A stretch of DNA of 12,248 nt. Origin: Chloracidobacterium sp. UBA3360. GTDB taxonomy: Bacteria; Acidobacteriota; Blastocatellia; Pyrinomonadales; Pyrinomonadaceae. Where the stretch lies: the NCBI GenBank assembly GCA_002360555.1, contig DEQS01000085.1:1-12248 (forward strand), read 5' to 3'. This document shows, piece after piece, positions 5,979 to 12,001 of the stretch. A program made the position numbers and the translations under genes. Position 1 is the first letter of the stretch. Each line of letters begins with the position of its first letter. Under the pieces are notes generated by a model that was given only the letters and a program-made list of their open reading frames with translations, did not search any database and had not been told where the DNA came from.

Positions 5979-7127
5979 ATGAAAACTTTGATCGCCTTGC
6001 TTTTGTTTTTGGTGCTTGTTCCGGCCGCATATTCTCAAAGCGTGAAAGTCGGTGACGAGGTGCGTTACCAGTGTTTTTGCTTAGGGCAGGAATGGGTACG
6101 GGCAACGGTCGAGCGCATTGATGGCGGAAATGTGCGGGTACGATTCGGCAACATGGATAATCAGGTCGTAACCTTGCCGATAAATTCCCCAAAGCTAAAG
6201 ATCGGCAACGCCGCCCGCAATCCGCTCGAAAGTGTCCCGCCTGACGCAATACAAAAAGCGTTTATGAACGAGGGGTCGCGGTTCGGCAATGCGGTTCGGT
6301 ATTTTGCTCCGTATTTTGATCCGCAATTTACCGAAGGCGGCACGCCGGTACCGGATTCAGCTCAATGGAAAAGTACGGTCGCCGAACTCGCCGAGCTTGA
6401 CCAGCTTTGCAATACGCGGTTTAGCGGCCTGACGGACTACACCTCACCGGGCTATATTCGCCCGGGCTCGACCGATTACCGATTTGGCGTGTGGTGCCAG
6501 ATCGCAGCAAACCGCGTCTCGCTGGAGAAAAAGGCCAGGATCGGTGTCGTTAAAACCCTCGTAAATCTCGGTTACACTGAAGAGAACCTCAATTTTGGTT
6601 TCAACGAACCTGACAATCCCGTCCGCTGGGAAACGCAGCAGCTTATTTGGGAACGGGATAAATGGCGGGCGGAAAAGCTGGCGTGGTTGCGGCCTAAATA
6701 CGCGGTCTATAAGACAGAAGTCCCCGCGGACGCGACCGCTGCTGCTGAGGCCAGAGCGGACCAGTTGAAAGCTATGGTCTTGCGTGACGCTCCCGGCCGC
6801 TCGTACAAGCAGCCGCCATACCGAGATGCCGCAGTCGAATCGGTCGTCAAAGCCGCTCTCGCAAAAGAATATCCGGGAGCACAAGTAGTAAAGATCGGCC
6901 TCGATTACCGCACCTGGGTCAAGCGTCAAAGCCTCGACTATGTCGCCAGCGACGATCTGTTTCGTTATTACAAGGTGAGCTACAATTCTTACAAACGCGG
7001 CACCGTGCTATTAAAAATTCCTAACCGGCCGCTATGCCAAATGCAAGATTTTGTCGTCGGCCTCAACAGCGGCAAAGTCGTCCCGGCTGGCGTCGGAGGC
7101 AGCGGGACGTTTATGAGGTGCGAATGA
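5979..7127 (+). CDS. Large secreted protein with N-terminal SH3/Tudor-like domain, function unknown
   Basis: The product is 382 residues. The ATG at 5979 has GGAGAT (5965-5970) 8 nt upstream and is followed by a signal peptide (hydrophobic 3-17, cleavage near AYS). Residues 21-76 read as a small beta barrel of SH3/Tudor type (VKVGDEVRYQCFC..., W39, VERIDGGNVRVRFG), with Cys32 and Cys34 in a CFC motif. A mostly helical middle part contains a strongly charged, Trp-rich stretch near 215-242 (WETQQLIWERDKWRAEKLAW). The C-terminal half (about 270-380) has mixed alpha/beta character and ends with Cys381. I do not recognise a catalytic motif. The gene is a stand-alone unit whose stop lies 2 nt from the converging gene at 7130. 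It is likely periplasmic or extracellular. Confidence 0.85.
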   Translation: MKTLIALLLFLVLVPAAYSQSVKVGDEVRYQCFCLGQEWVRATVERIDGGNVRVRFGNMDNQVVTLPINSPKLKIGNAARNPLESVPPDAIQKAFMNEGSRFGNAVRYFAPYFDPQFTEGGTPVPDSAQWKSTVAELAELDQLCNTRFSGLTDYTSPGYIRPGSTDYRFGVWCQIAANRVSLEKKARIGVVKTLVNLGYTEENLNFGFNEPDNPVRWETQQLIWERDKWRAEKLAWLRPKYAVYKTEVPADATAAAEARADQLKAMVLRDAPGRSYKQPPYRDAAVESVVKAALAKEYPGAQVVKIGLDYRTWVKRQSLDYVASDDLFRYYKVSYNSYKRGTVLLKIPNRPLCQMQDFVVGLNSGKVVPAGVGGSGTFMRCE

Positions 7128-7129
7128 TC

Positions 7130-7528
7130 TTACGTCGCGGCTTCGTCACGTGCTAACAGCAGATAGGCGATATAAAGCACGATCATTATGGCATCCGCGA
7201 TGACAGCAGTGCCTGCGCCAAAGCTTATATATTGCTTGCCGCAGCACAGCACCAGCGTGATAAATATTGCCTTGCTCATGCCGGCTATGACAAGTGCGAA
7301 TTTACGCACCGGTTCAACGAACGCCCCGTAGATCAGCATTATCCCAATTAGTCCGATCAATGCACTCCAATTGCGGATGATGATCTCGTTTGCCGCGGTT
7401 CCGACCATCGTCTCGCCAAAATTCGATAGCAAAGACGATTGCGGAGCGAACAGCCCGAGAAACATCGAGCATGTCAGCAGCCCGGATATCAGCATCAGCC
7501 ATTTAAAGTTCGAAACAAAAAAGCTCAT
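7130..7528 (-). CDS. Four-helix integral membrane protein, function unknown
   Basis: The product is 132 residues from the ATG at 7528, chosen because CGGAG stands about 8 nt upstream and because the upstream extension of the frame is hydrophilic and unlike a protein start. Four membrane helices are predicted by eye at about 8-28, 53-71, 76-95 and 106-126. Short polar loops separate them, and a CC pair lies at 95-96. No family motif is recognised; DoxX-like and DUF4345-like small membrane proteins have similar size and topology, but I cannot assign either. It converges with the gene ending at 7127, with no terminator between. Confidence 0.75.
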   Translation of the reverse strand: MSFFVSNFKWLMLISGLLTCSMFLGLFAPQSSLLSNFGETMVGTAANEIIIRNWSALIGLIGIMLIYGAFVEPVRKFALVIAGMSKAIFITLVLCCGKQYISFGAGTAVIADAIMIVLYIAYLLLARDEAAT

Positions 7529-7702
7529 AGATTTACTCCGTTTGTAGTTTGGATATTTATAGTCCAAAGTCGCATCAGGTGCAAGGCTCGTAGAGTACAC
7601 CGGGATAAATTCGTGATTCCGAAGTTCTGCTGAATGTGGCCGCAAAGCTAGCGGTAATTGGTGTAATGGGAGTATTATTAGTGGTAAGGAGTTTTATTTA
7701 AT

Positions 7703-8107
7703 ATGAAAAAAGTCATTATATCGACAGTTTTTGCGATCGGGTTGGTTGTGCTGGCTGCGGCGAGTGCGTTTGCTCAGACATCGGTTGCGGGCGAATGGGA
7801 TGGTGCGTTCAACACACCCGGCGGCCCGAGGCCGGTCAAATTTATCTTTAAGGTTGACGGCGAAAAGCTGTCCGGTACGGCCAAACGAACGAGCGGCGAT
7901 GTTCCGCTGACGGGTACGATCAAAGGCAATGTCATTACTTTTTCGTACACTGTAAGTTACAATGACAACCCTCTGACACTCAGCTTTGGCGGAACTGTAA
8001 ACGGGGACATTATGAGCGGCACGGTGTCATTTGGCGAAAGCGGCGAGGGCGCCGATTGGAGTGCGAAACGCACGCCGCCACCGGCTGAAAAACCAAAGTC
8101 TAACTAG
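7703..8107 (+). CDS. Small secreted beta-rich protein, function unknown
   Basis: The product is 134 residues. TAAGGAG (7685-7691) lies 11 nt before the ATG. Residues 1-24 are a signal peptide (cleavage after SAFA). The mature part is a series of short beta strands with repeated G-x-(I/V/L) patterns: VAGEWDGAF (28-36), KFIFKVDGEKLSGTAKR (46-62), LTGTIKGNVITFSYTV (69-84), LSFGGTVNGDIMSGTVSF (93-110), ADWSAKR (117-123). The pattern suggests a lipocalin-like or avidin-like barrel. Similar proteins are common in Acidobacteriota and are annotated as hypothetical. A Pro/Lys tail ends the protein. No enzymatic motif is seen. Confidence 0.85.
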   Translation: MKKVIISTVFAIGLVVLAAASAFAQTSVAGEWDGAFNTPGGPRPVKFIFKVDGEKLSGTAKRTSGDVPLTGTIKGNVITFSYTVSYNDNPLTLSFGGTVNGDIMSGTVSFGESGEGADWSAKRTPPPAEKPKSN

Positions 8108-8174
8108 AGCATTGCGTAAGCAATTAACCATGCGTACAAGCGACCGCGGTATTGGCAATAAGTTCGCAATTTGG

Positions 8175-8180
8175 TACCTT
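8175..8180 (+). promoter_or_regulatory. Candidate -10 box (leaderless) for the 62-residue membrane protein
   Basis: TACCTT ends 6 nt before the ATG at 8187, in the same arrangement as the two divergent starts at the left end. No Shine-Dalgarno sequence is present. This is an inference from spacing, with no -35 box seen. Confidence 0.25.
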
Positions 8181-8186
8181 TGACGA

Positions 8187-8375
8187 ATGGATAATTCAAC
8201 CGGATTCTCAAAAATGGCGGGTCTCATCAGTTCGCTGCTGGCTGTAGTGGGTGTTGTGGCGTTTTTCGTTGGTATCTTTGGCGGACCGCGAACGTTCGCT
8301 TTCGCGGGTTTGGCACTCATAGTCGCCTCTCTTGTCGGATACTTTATCGAAGAACAAGCTCACCGAAGAGCATAA
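8187..8375 (+). CDS. Two-helix mini membrane protein, function unknown
   Basis: The product is 62 residues with two hydrophobic helices (about 10-32 and 36-54) around a GGPR turn, and a charged C-terminus (EEQAHRRA). There is no Shine-Dalgarno sequence before the ATG at 8187 or before the alternative ATG at 8214; the first fits a leaderless start. A perfect terminator 26 nt after the stop supports a real transcription unit ending here. No family is recognised. Confidence 0.6.
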   Translation: MDNSTGFSKMAGLISSLLAVVGVVAFFVGIFGGPRTFAFAGLALIVASLVGYFIEEQAHRRA

Positions 8376-8401
8376 GGTGACCAAACAATTTGATCGATCA
8401 G

Positions 8402-8422
8402 GCCCGTTTCGACGGGCTTTTT
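8402..8422 (+). terminator. Rho-independent terminator
   Basis: GCCCGT-TTCG-ACGGGC forms a perfect 6-bp GC-rich stem with a UUCG tetraloop, followed directly by five Ts (8418-8422). It ends the transcript of the 62-residue membrane protein gene. Confidence 0.9.
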
Positions 8423-8562
8423 CCGTCAGTGCGATAGCACACAGACGCATCCTCCTGTGATTTGATTCAATCATAATAGCTTTATCAGGTAATTTGGTTT
8501 GCTCGGGCAAAGCAGACGATGGAATGCCTAGGCTAGGGTTTGCTCTGAACAAGGAGAATATT

Positions 8563-8847
8563 ATGGTTTCATTAATTATTTGGTTGATATTGGGATTCGT
8601 AGTAGGCTATCTGGCTAAATTCATATTGCCCGGCCGTGACGGCGGCGGCATTATCCTGACAACGGTTCTAGGAATTGTCGGAGCGGTCGTCGGCGGGTTT
8701 ATGGGCAAATACCTATTTGGATATCCGCTGATCAGTTCGTTTGATAACATCGCGAATAATCTTCCCAGTTTCTTTTCCTCAATAGTCGGTGCACTCGTCG
8801 TATTGATCATATTTCGCCTGGCAAACGGACGTAGGATCGGCAGGTAG
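8563..8847 (+). CDS. GlsB/YeaQ/YmgE-family stress-response membrane protein
   Basis: The product is 94 residues from the ATG at 8563, with AAGGAG (8551-8556) 6 nt upstream; the frame is open further upstream, but without a better start. Three membrane helices are seen (about 2-20, 29-50, 70-86). The motifs fit the transglycosylase-associated/GlsB family: a first helix ending in GYLAKFILPGRD (15-26), the Gly-rich second helix TVLGIVGAVVGGFMG (34-48), then a loop and third helix. Family members are small inner-membrane proteins often induced by envelope or osmotic stress; the biochemical role is not known. The loop between helices 2 and 3 is somewhat long. The gene appears monocistronic. Confidence 0.88.
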   Translation: MVSLIIWLILGFVVGYLAKFILPGRDGGGIILTTVLGIVGAVVGGFMGKYLFGYPLISSFDNIANNLPSFFSSIVGALVVLIIFRLANGRRIGR

Positions 8848-8982
8848 GCACCTAAGTTGATAGGTTTTGGGTGTGGTATTTCCTTTGACGTATGTTTGGT
8901 AGCGTACAGTCACGGGCGACAATCCAGCGCCACAATGTAGATAAGGTCATCTCTCTCCATAGGCCTTTGTAAGGAGAAAATT

Positions 8983-9321
8983 ATGAAAAAGACCATTTCT
9001 ACATTATTAATAGCAATCATTTTTGCGGTATTTATGCCGTCAATAACCAATACGGCGGCGGCAACTACGCCGATAGCGGTCGAGTCAGCGGAGTCCAAAC
9101 CCTGCCCGAACGGCACGTACCGCGTTCGAAACACAACCTCGAATCGTAAGAAGCTCGTTCATTCTCTCATTGCCGGCGGTGTAGGAGCCGCGATCGGCGG
9201 AGGCATTGGTGGCGGACGCGGCGCTCTGATCGGCCTCGGCTCGGGTGCCGGTGGTTATCTCGTCTTCAGATACGTCAAGGACCGTCGTGGCCGCTGCGTA
9301 CAGCGGTATGTTAGGGGTTAA
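8983..9321 (+). CDS. Secreted glycine-zipper protein
   Basis: The product is 112 residues. AAGGAG (8971-8976) lies 6 nt before the ATG. The signal peptide is 1-27 (cleavage near TAAA). Residues 62-96 form a glycine zipper (LIAGGVGAAIGGGIGGG...ALIGLGSGAGGYLVF) that could insert into or pack against membrane as a helical hairpin. Basic segments flank it (RNTTSNRKK, KDRRGR). Cys41 and Cys105 on either side could form a disulphide. Glycine-zipper proteins of this size are usually outer-membrane or periplasmic, with a structural role. The function is not known. A strong terminator follows. Confidence 0.82.
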   Translation: MKKTISTLLIAIIFAVFMPSITNTAAATTPIAVESAESKPCPNGTYRVRNTTSNRKKLVHSLIAGGVGAAIGGGIGGGRGALIGLGSGAGGYLVFRYVKDRRGRCVQRYVRG

Positions 9322-9345
9322 TTAGCGATCTCATACGAAATAAAA

Positions 9346-9380
9346 ACGGCCTCGTCGAATATGACGAGGCCTCTCTTTTT
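9346..9380. terminator. Bidirectional terminator between convergent genes
   Basis: GGCCTCGTC (9348-9356) and GACGAGGCC (9363-9371) form a perfect 9-bp stem with a GAATAT loop. TCTCTTTTT follows on the plus strand, and AAAAAC on the left gives a T run for the minus strand. It can end both the glycine-zipper gene (plus) and the gene ending at 9393 (minus). Confidence 0.92.
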
Positions 9381-9392
9381 GCCGACCGCAGG

Positions 9393-9929
9393 CTATTTTG
9401 AACTCGGACTGACGAACGTAAAGCTTCGCACGGCAGAACTGATCAATTCGGCAGAATTTGCGACCTTGCTGTTAGCACGCCCTGAGATTAGGACTGCGAA
9501 TTTGCCCCAGACGAGAGCGACCATAAGGGTCTTTTCGCCCTCCATGGTGATCTGATATGACGCTCCGCGATAATCACCTATCTGAGCTGTCGTCTCGCCG
9601 AAAAATTTTACATCCGGATTCTTTACCAGACCCTCCTTAAACCCTCGGAGAAAATTCGCGAGATCTGCATTTGTTTTGATATTGGTATTGTCGGGGTTGA
9701 CCAATACTGTAATGCGGCCTTCTTTTACGTCGCACGAATAGGACCGGACACCCTCGTCAAGACCTGATTTCATGCAACCGTCCGGCACCGCGATCTCAAA
9801 TCCGTCTGCCTCCGACGTGTAGACGTCGTCACCGACATTAGCCAGAGAAGGCAGTTGAGCAGTCGCCGCGACCGCAAATACAAGCGTCATAAACACAAGC
9901 GAAACAAGATATTTGATGTTCTTTGTCAT
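9393..9929 (-). CDS. Secreted protein, PsbP-like alpha/beta fold suspected, function unknown
   Basis: The product is 178 residues. AGAGG stands a few nt before the ATG at 9929. The signal peptide is 1-24 (cleavage after ATA). The mature part begins YTSEADGFEIAVPDGC (37-52) and continues with a second Cys (66), strand RITVLVNP (72-79), a helix (about 87-103), then strands DYRGASYQITM (119-129) and KTLMVALVWGKFAVLISG (133-150) and a final helix. The pattern of a short FEIAVP-type strand, hairpins and a closing helix ELISSAVRSFTF resembles PsbP/MOG1-type domains, but no specific family is recognised. Cys52 and Cys66 may pair. The gene is divergent from the zinc-ribbon gene at 10043 and likely encodes a periplasmic or extracellular protein. 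Confidence 0.83.
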   Translation of the reverse strand: MTKNIKYLVSLVFMTLVFAVAATAQLPSLANVGDDVYTSEADGFEIAVPDGCMKSGLDEGVRSYSCDVKEGRITVLVNPDNTNIKTNADLANFLRGFKEGLVKNPDVKFFGETTAQIGDYRGASYQITMEGEKTLMVALVWGKFAVLISGRANSKVANSAELISSAVRSFTFVSPSSK

Positions 9930-10042
9930 AGTTTTCCTCTTCGAGAGTTTAGTGGAGCAACTATCCCCAAGTCAAAGGTCTTGAATGTGCGGAACTGATC
10001 GCGATTATGCAATACTTGTAAAAATCTAGGTGGTGTGACGTT

Positions 10043-10300
10043 ATGGAATGTGTAAGATGCGGGGCGACGGCGGTCGTCGAAGGATCGTTGATGGATACTG
10101 GCGGCGGAGGCGTAGCATTTTTATTGAAAGATACGTCGTTCGTTAAAAGCGTTTTCGGGGTCGGCAGCCGAAAGGTTATGGCTCATGCGTGTGTGCATTG
10201 CTCGCATCTTGAGCTAACTGTCGAGTTCACCGAAAAGGATCGTAAACGCTTTCAGGAGTTTGACGGCCCGCAACCGGATCTTCTTGACCGGATCAACTGA
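10043..10300 (+). CDS. Small zinc-ribbon protein
   Basis: The product is 85 residues without a signal peptide, so probably cytoplasmic. Cys3-x2-Cys6 and Cys50-x2-Cys53 form a four-cysteine zinc ribbon; the segment between carries a Gly-rich turn (DTGGGGVAF) and strands. After the ribbon come a strand (LELTVEF) and an acidic helix (EKDRKRFQEFD). An AGGTGGT Shine-Dalgarno-like sequence lies 8-10 nt upstream of the ATG. Small zinc-ribbon proteins of this type are widespread and uncharacterised; nucleic-acid or protein binding is possible but not shown. Confidence 0.78.
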   Translation: MECVRCGATAVVEGSLMDTGGGGVAFLLKDTSFVKSVFGVGSRKVMAHACVHCSHLELTVEFTEKDRKRFQEFDGPQPDLLDRIN

Positions 10301-10334
10301 GCCCGCAGTTTGGCGTCGCTCCTTTAGGCTGCTT

Positions 10335-10380
10335 TTGGTCCGGTCCGGACCAAGTGGACCAGGTGGACCAAGGTGGACCA
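10335..10380. repeat. GGTCC/GGACC inverted repeat extended by 9-10-nt tandem repeats
   Basis: TTGGTCC (10335-10341) and GGACCAA (10347-10353) are perfect inverted arms around GGTCC. After them GGACCA recurs with starts at 10347, 10356, 10365 and 10375, so the unit is 9, 9 and 10 nt. The whole block lies in the 183-bp gap before the 10484 gene. A related inverted repeat is at 11961-11988. The function is unknown; it could be a multi-site operator or a REP-like element. Confidence 0.7.
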
Positions 10381-10483
10381 AGACGCCACGTGGCTGCGAA
10401 TCAAAGACAACCTGCCGGGGCTATCATTTATCAAAGCAGCGATGTCGGTTTTGGTGTACAATTCGCGTGGACAGGAGGGAATT

Positions 10484-11110
10484 ATGAGGGACATCATCAT
10501 AATCGTCGCGGCGTTTTTATTTTTTGCATCCGCGGTATTTGGTCAAGGAGCTAAGACCAGTTTCACAGATCCCCGCGACGGTCAGGTCTACGGTATCAAA
10601 AAGGTCGGAACCCTGACCTGGATGAAGGAGAATCTACGTTACGACTACCCGGACGAATCTTGGTGTTATGACGACGACGAGGAAGCTTGCGCCGAGCTAG
10701 GCATGCTCTACACTTTCACAGCCGCGCGAAAGGCGTGTCCTGTGGGCTGGCGTCTGCCGACGGATGCGGACTGGATGGATCTCGAAAAGGCGCTTGGGAT
10801 GCCGCAAAACCAATTGACGATCGATGGTTACAGCACGCCGAGAGGCACCGAAGGCCAAAAGCTAAAGGCCGGCGGTAGTTCCGGGCTTGATTTCAAGATC
10901 TCGGGATTTGCTACCATCAGCCAAGGAATCGCCACATTTGAAGGCATCGACGGCGACCGTCCGCGCTCCTATTTTTGGACCGCGACAAGCCGGACCGTCA
11001 AAGGCCAAACCAACGCATACCGCCGCCGTATCGAAGCCAAAAACGGCAACATCTTCCGTTTTAGCAACCCAACCGCCGGCTACGCCGTCGCCGTCCGATG
11101 CGTGCAATAG
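10484..11110 (+). CDS. Secreted Fib_succ_major (TIGR02145-type) domain protein
   Basis: The product is 208 residues from the ATG at 10484, chosen because AGGAGGGA (10473-10480) precedes it and a signal peptide starts at once (hydrophobic 4-18, cleavage near FGQ). The mature protein matches the Fibrobacter succinogenes major paralogous domain: GQVYGIKKVGTLTWMKENLRY (33-53), LYTFTAARKACPVGWRLPT (75-93) with WMDLEKAL after it, GFATI (141-145), FWTATSR (164-170) and AVAVRCVQ at the C-terminus. Cysteines at 61, 69, 85 and 206 may form two disulphides. This fold is related to C-type-lectin/FGE-like domains and is found in surface or secreted proteins; the ligand is not known. The gene for the tube-domain protein starts 27 nt after the stop, so an operon is likely, and the two signal peptides are strikingly alike. 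Confidence 0.9.
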   Translation: MRDIIIIVAAFLFFASAVFGQGAKTSFTDPRDGQVYGIKKVGTLTWMKENLRYDYPDESWCYDDDEEACAELGMLYTFTAARKACPVGWRLPTDADWMDLEKALGMPQNQLTIDGYSTPRGTEGQKLKAGGSSGLDFKISGFATISQGIATFEGIDGDRPRSYFWTATSRTVKGQTNAYRRRIEAKNGNIFRFSNPTAGYAVAVRCVQ

Positions 11111-11137
11111 ATGTCTAATGAAATCGGGAGCGACCTC

Positions 11138-11896
11138 ATGAAAAATATTATCTTTACCATCGCGGCCTTTCTTTTGTTTGCATCGGCGGCGTTCGCTCAG
11201 GGTTCGATCGAGGGGACGATCACCGACGCGAAGGGCAAAGGCGTCGCGAACGTCACGGTGACCGTCGTCGGGGCGAATGGCAAGCCGGTCGCGACCGTCA
11301 AGACAGACGCGGACGGTGCATATATGTTCGAGAATATCGCCGCCGGTAAATACAAGATCGCGGCGTACGGGGCCCCGCGCCTCGACAGTGCGTTTCGCGA
11401 AAACGTAGTTGTCGAGGACGACGATGCGGCGACGGTCGATCTGACGCTGTCGGCCGAATCGCCAAACGGTGGCAAGACGCAAACCAAGCCTGCCTGGCCA
11501 ACGGTTAAATACTCTTTTGAGATCCAACATAACGTCGGCGGCAAGACCTACAAGTTTATTGCCGAGGAGGTCGGGGGCCTTAGTGGCGAGTCGATCGAGT
11601 ACAAACCGCCTCAACCCGCAGACGATTCGACGGTAAAAGGGCCCGGCATCAAGAAATATGGCGCGGTGTACGTAAAGAAAGGTATTTTTAAGGACGACAA
11701 GGTGTTTTGGGATAAATTCCGCCATGTTACCGGCCCGGGCAGCCCCCGCGGTACTATTACTATCAGGCTCCTTGACGAGAGCGCCGGCACCGCGATGAGC
11801 TGGACGCTGACCAACGCCTTTATCTCTAAGCTCGTCGGCAACGCCGACGCAATAGAGTCCATGACCATCTCCCACGAAGGCCTCTTACTCCGTTAG
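11138..11896 (+). CDS. Secreted fusion: carboxypeptidase-regulatory-like domain plus phage tail-tube (T4 gp19-like) domain
   Basis: The product is 252 residues from the ATG at 11138 (CGGGAG 7 nt upstream); an earlier in-frame ATG at 11111 has no Shine-Dalgarno sequence and would bury the signal peptide. Residues 1-20 are a signal peptide cut after AFA. Residues 22-104 are a carboxypeptidase-regulatory-like Ig domain: GSIEGTITDAKGKGVANVTV (22-41), DADGAYMFENIAAGKYKI (57-74). A linker (105-121) is followed by a domain (123-251) that reads like gp19/TIGR02241 phage tail-tube proteins: YSFEI, EEVGGLSGESIEYKPP (143-158), GIKKYGAVYVKKGI (170-183) with WDKFRHV, GTITIRLLDE (205-214), WTLTNAF (222-228) and IESMTISHEGLLL (239-251). 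Gp19 subunits stack into the inner tube of contractile tails and usually assemble in the cytoplasm. Here it is exported and no baseplate or sheath genes are nearby. It may be a repurposed oligomeric tube fold at the cell surface. The domain call is strong; the role is inference. Confidence 0.88.
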   Translation: MKNIIFTIAAFLLFASAAFAQGSIEGTITDAKGKGVANVTVTVVGANGKPVATVKTDADGAYMFENIAAGKYKIAAYGAPRLDSAFRENVVVEDDDAATVDLTLSAESPNGGKTQTKPAWPTVKYSFEIQHNVGGKTYKFIAEEVGGLSGESIEYKPPQPADDSTVKGPGIKKYGAVYVKKGIFKDDKVFWDKFRHVTGPGSPRGTITIRLLDESAGTAMSWTLTNAFISKLVGNADAIESMTISHEGLLLR

Positions 11897-11921
11897 AATG
11901 CGCGATCATATTTGCCAGTAA

Positions 11922-11960
11922 AAAAGGCCGCGAGCGTGATGCTTCGCGGCCTTATTATTT
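11922..11960. terminator. Bidirectional terminator between convergent genes
   Basis: AAGGCCGCGAGC (11924-11935) and GCTTCGCGGCCTT (11941-11953) pair in a stem of 12 bp with one bulged base around a GTGAT loop. TTATTATTTT follows on the plus strand; AAAAAA on the left gives a strong T run on the minus strand. It separates the tube-domain gene (plus) from the gene ending at 12002 (minus). Confidence 0.88.
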
Positions 11961-11988
11961 TCGGTCCGGTCCGAGACGGATGGACCGA
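11961..11988. repeat. Second GGTCC/GGACC inverted repeat
   Basis: TCGGTCC (11961-11967) and GGACCGA (11982-11988) are perfect inverted arms. The left part, GGTCCGGTCCG (11963-11973), is an exact 11-base match to the element at 10337-10347. The outer arm base pair has changed from T-A to C-G compared with the upstream element, so pairing is kept. The two elements bracket the 10484-11896 operon. Confidence 0.65.
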
Positions 11989-12001
11989 CATCAAACAAAC
12001 G

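Noticed and set aside
8111..8124. Small hairpin ATTGC-GTAA-GCAAT after the 8107 stop
   Set aside because: A 5-bp AT-rich stem with no T tract is too weak to call a terminator.
9946..9975. TTGACT-18-TAAACT promoter-like pair before the 9929 start
   Set aside because: It would place the transcription start within the Shine-Dalgarno sequence, leaving a leader of about 10 nt; too doubtful to list as a feature.
10862..11875. Long (337-codon) minus-strand open frame opposite the two operon genes
   Set aside because: It runs antisense across two genes that both have Shine-Dalgarno sequences, signal peptides and recognisable domains. It has no Shine-Dalgarno sequence and an Arg/Asp-rich translation typical of a GC-rich shadow frame.
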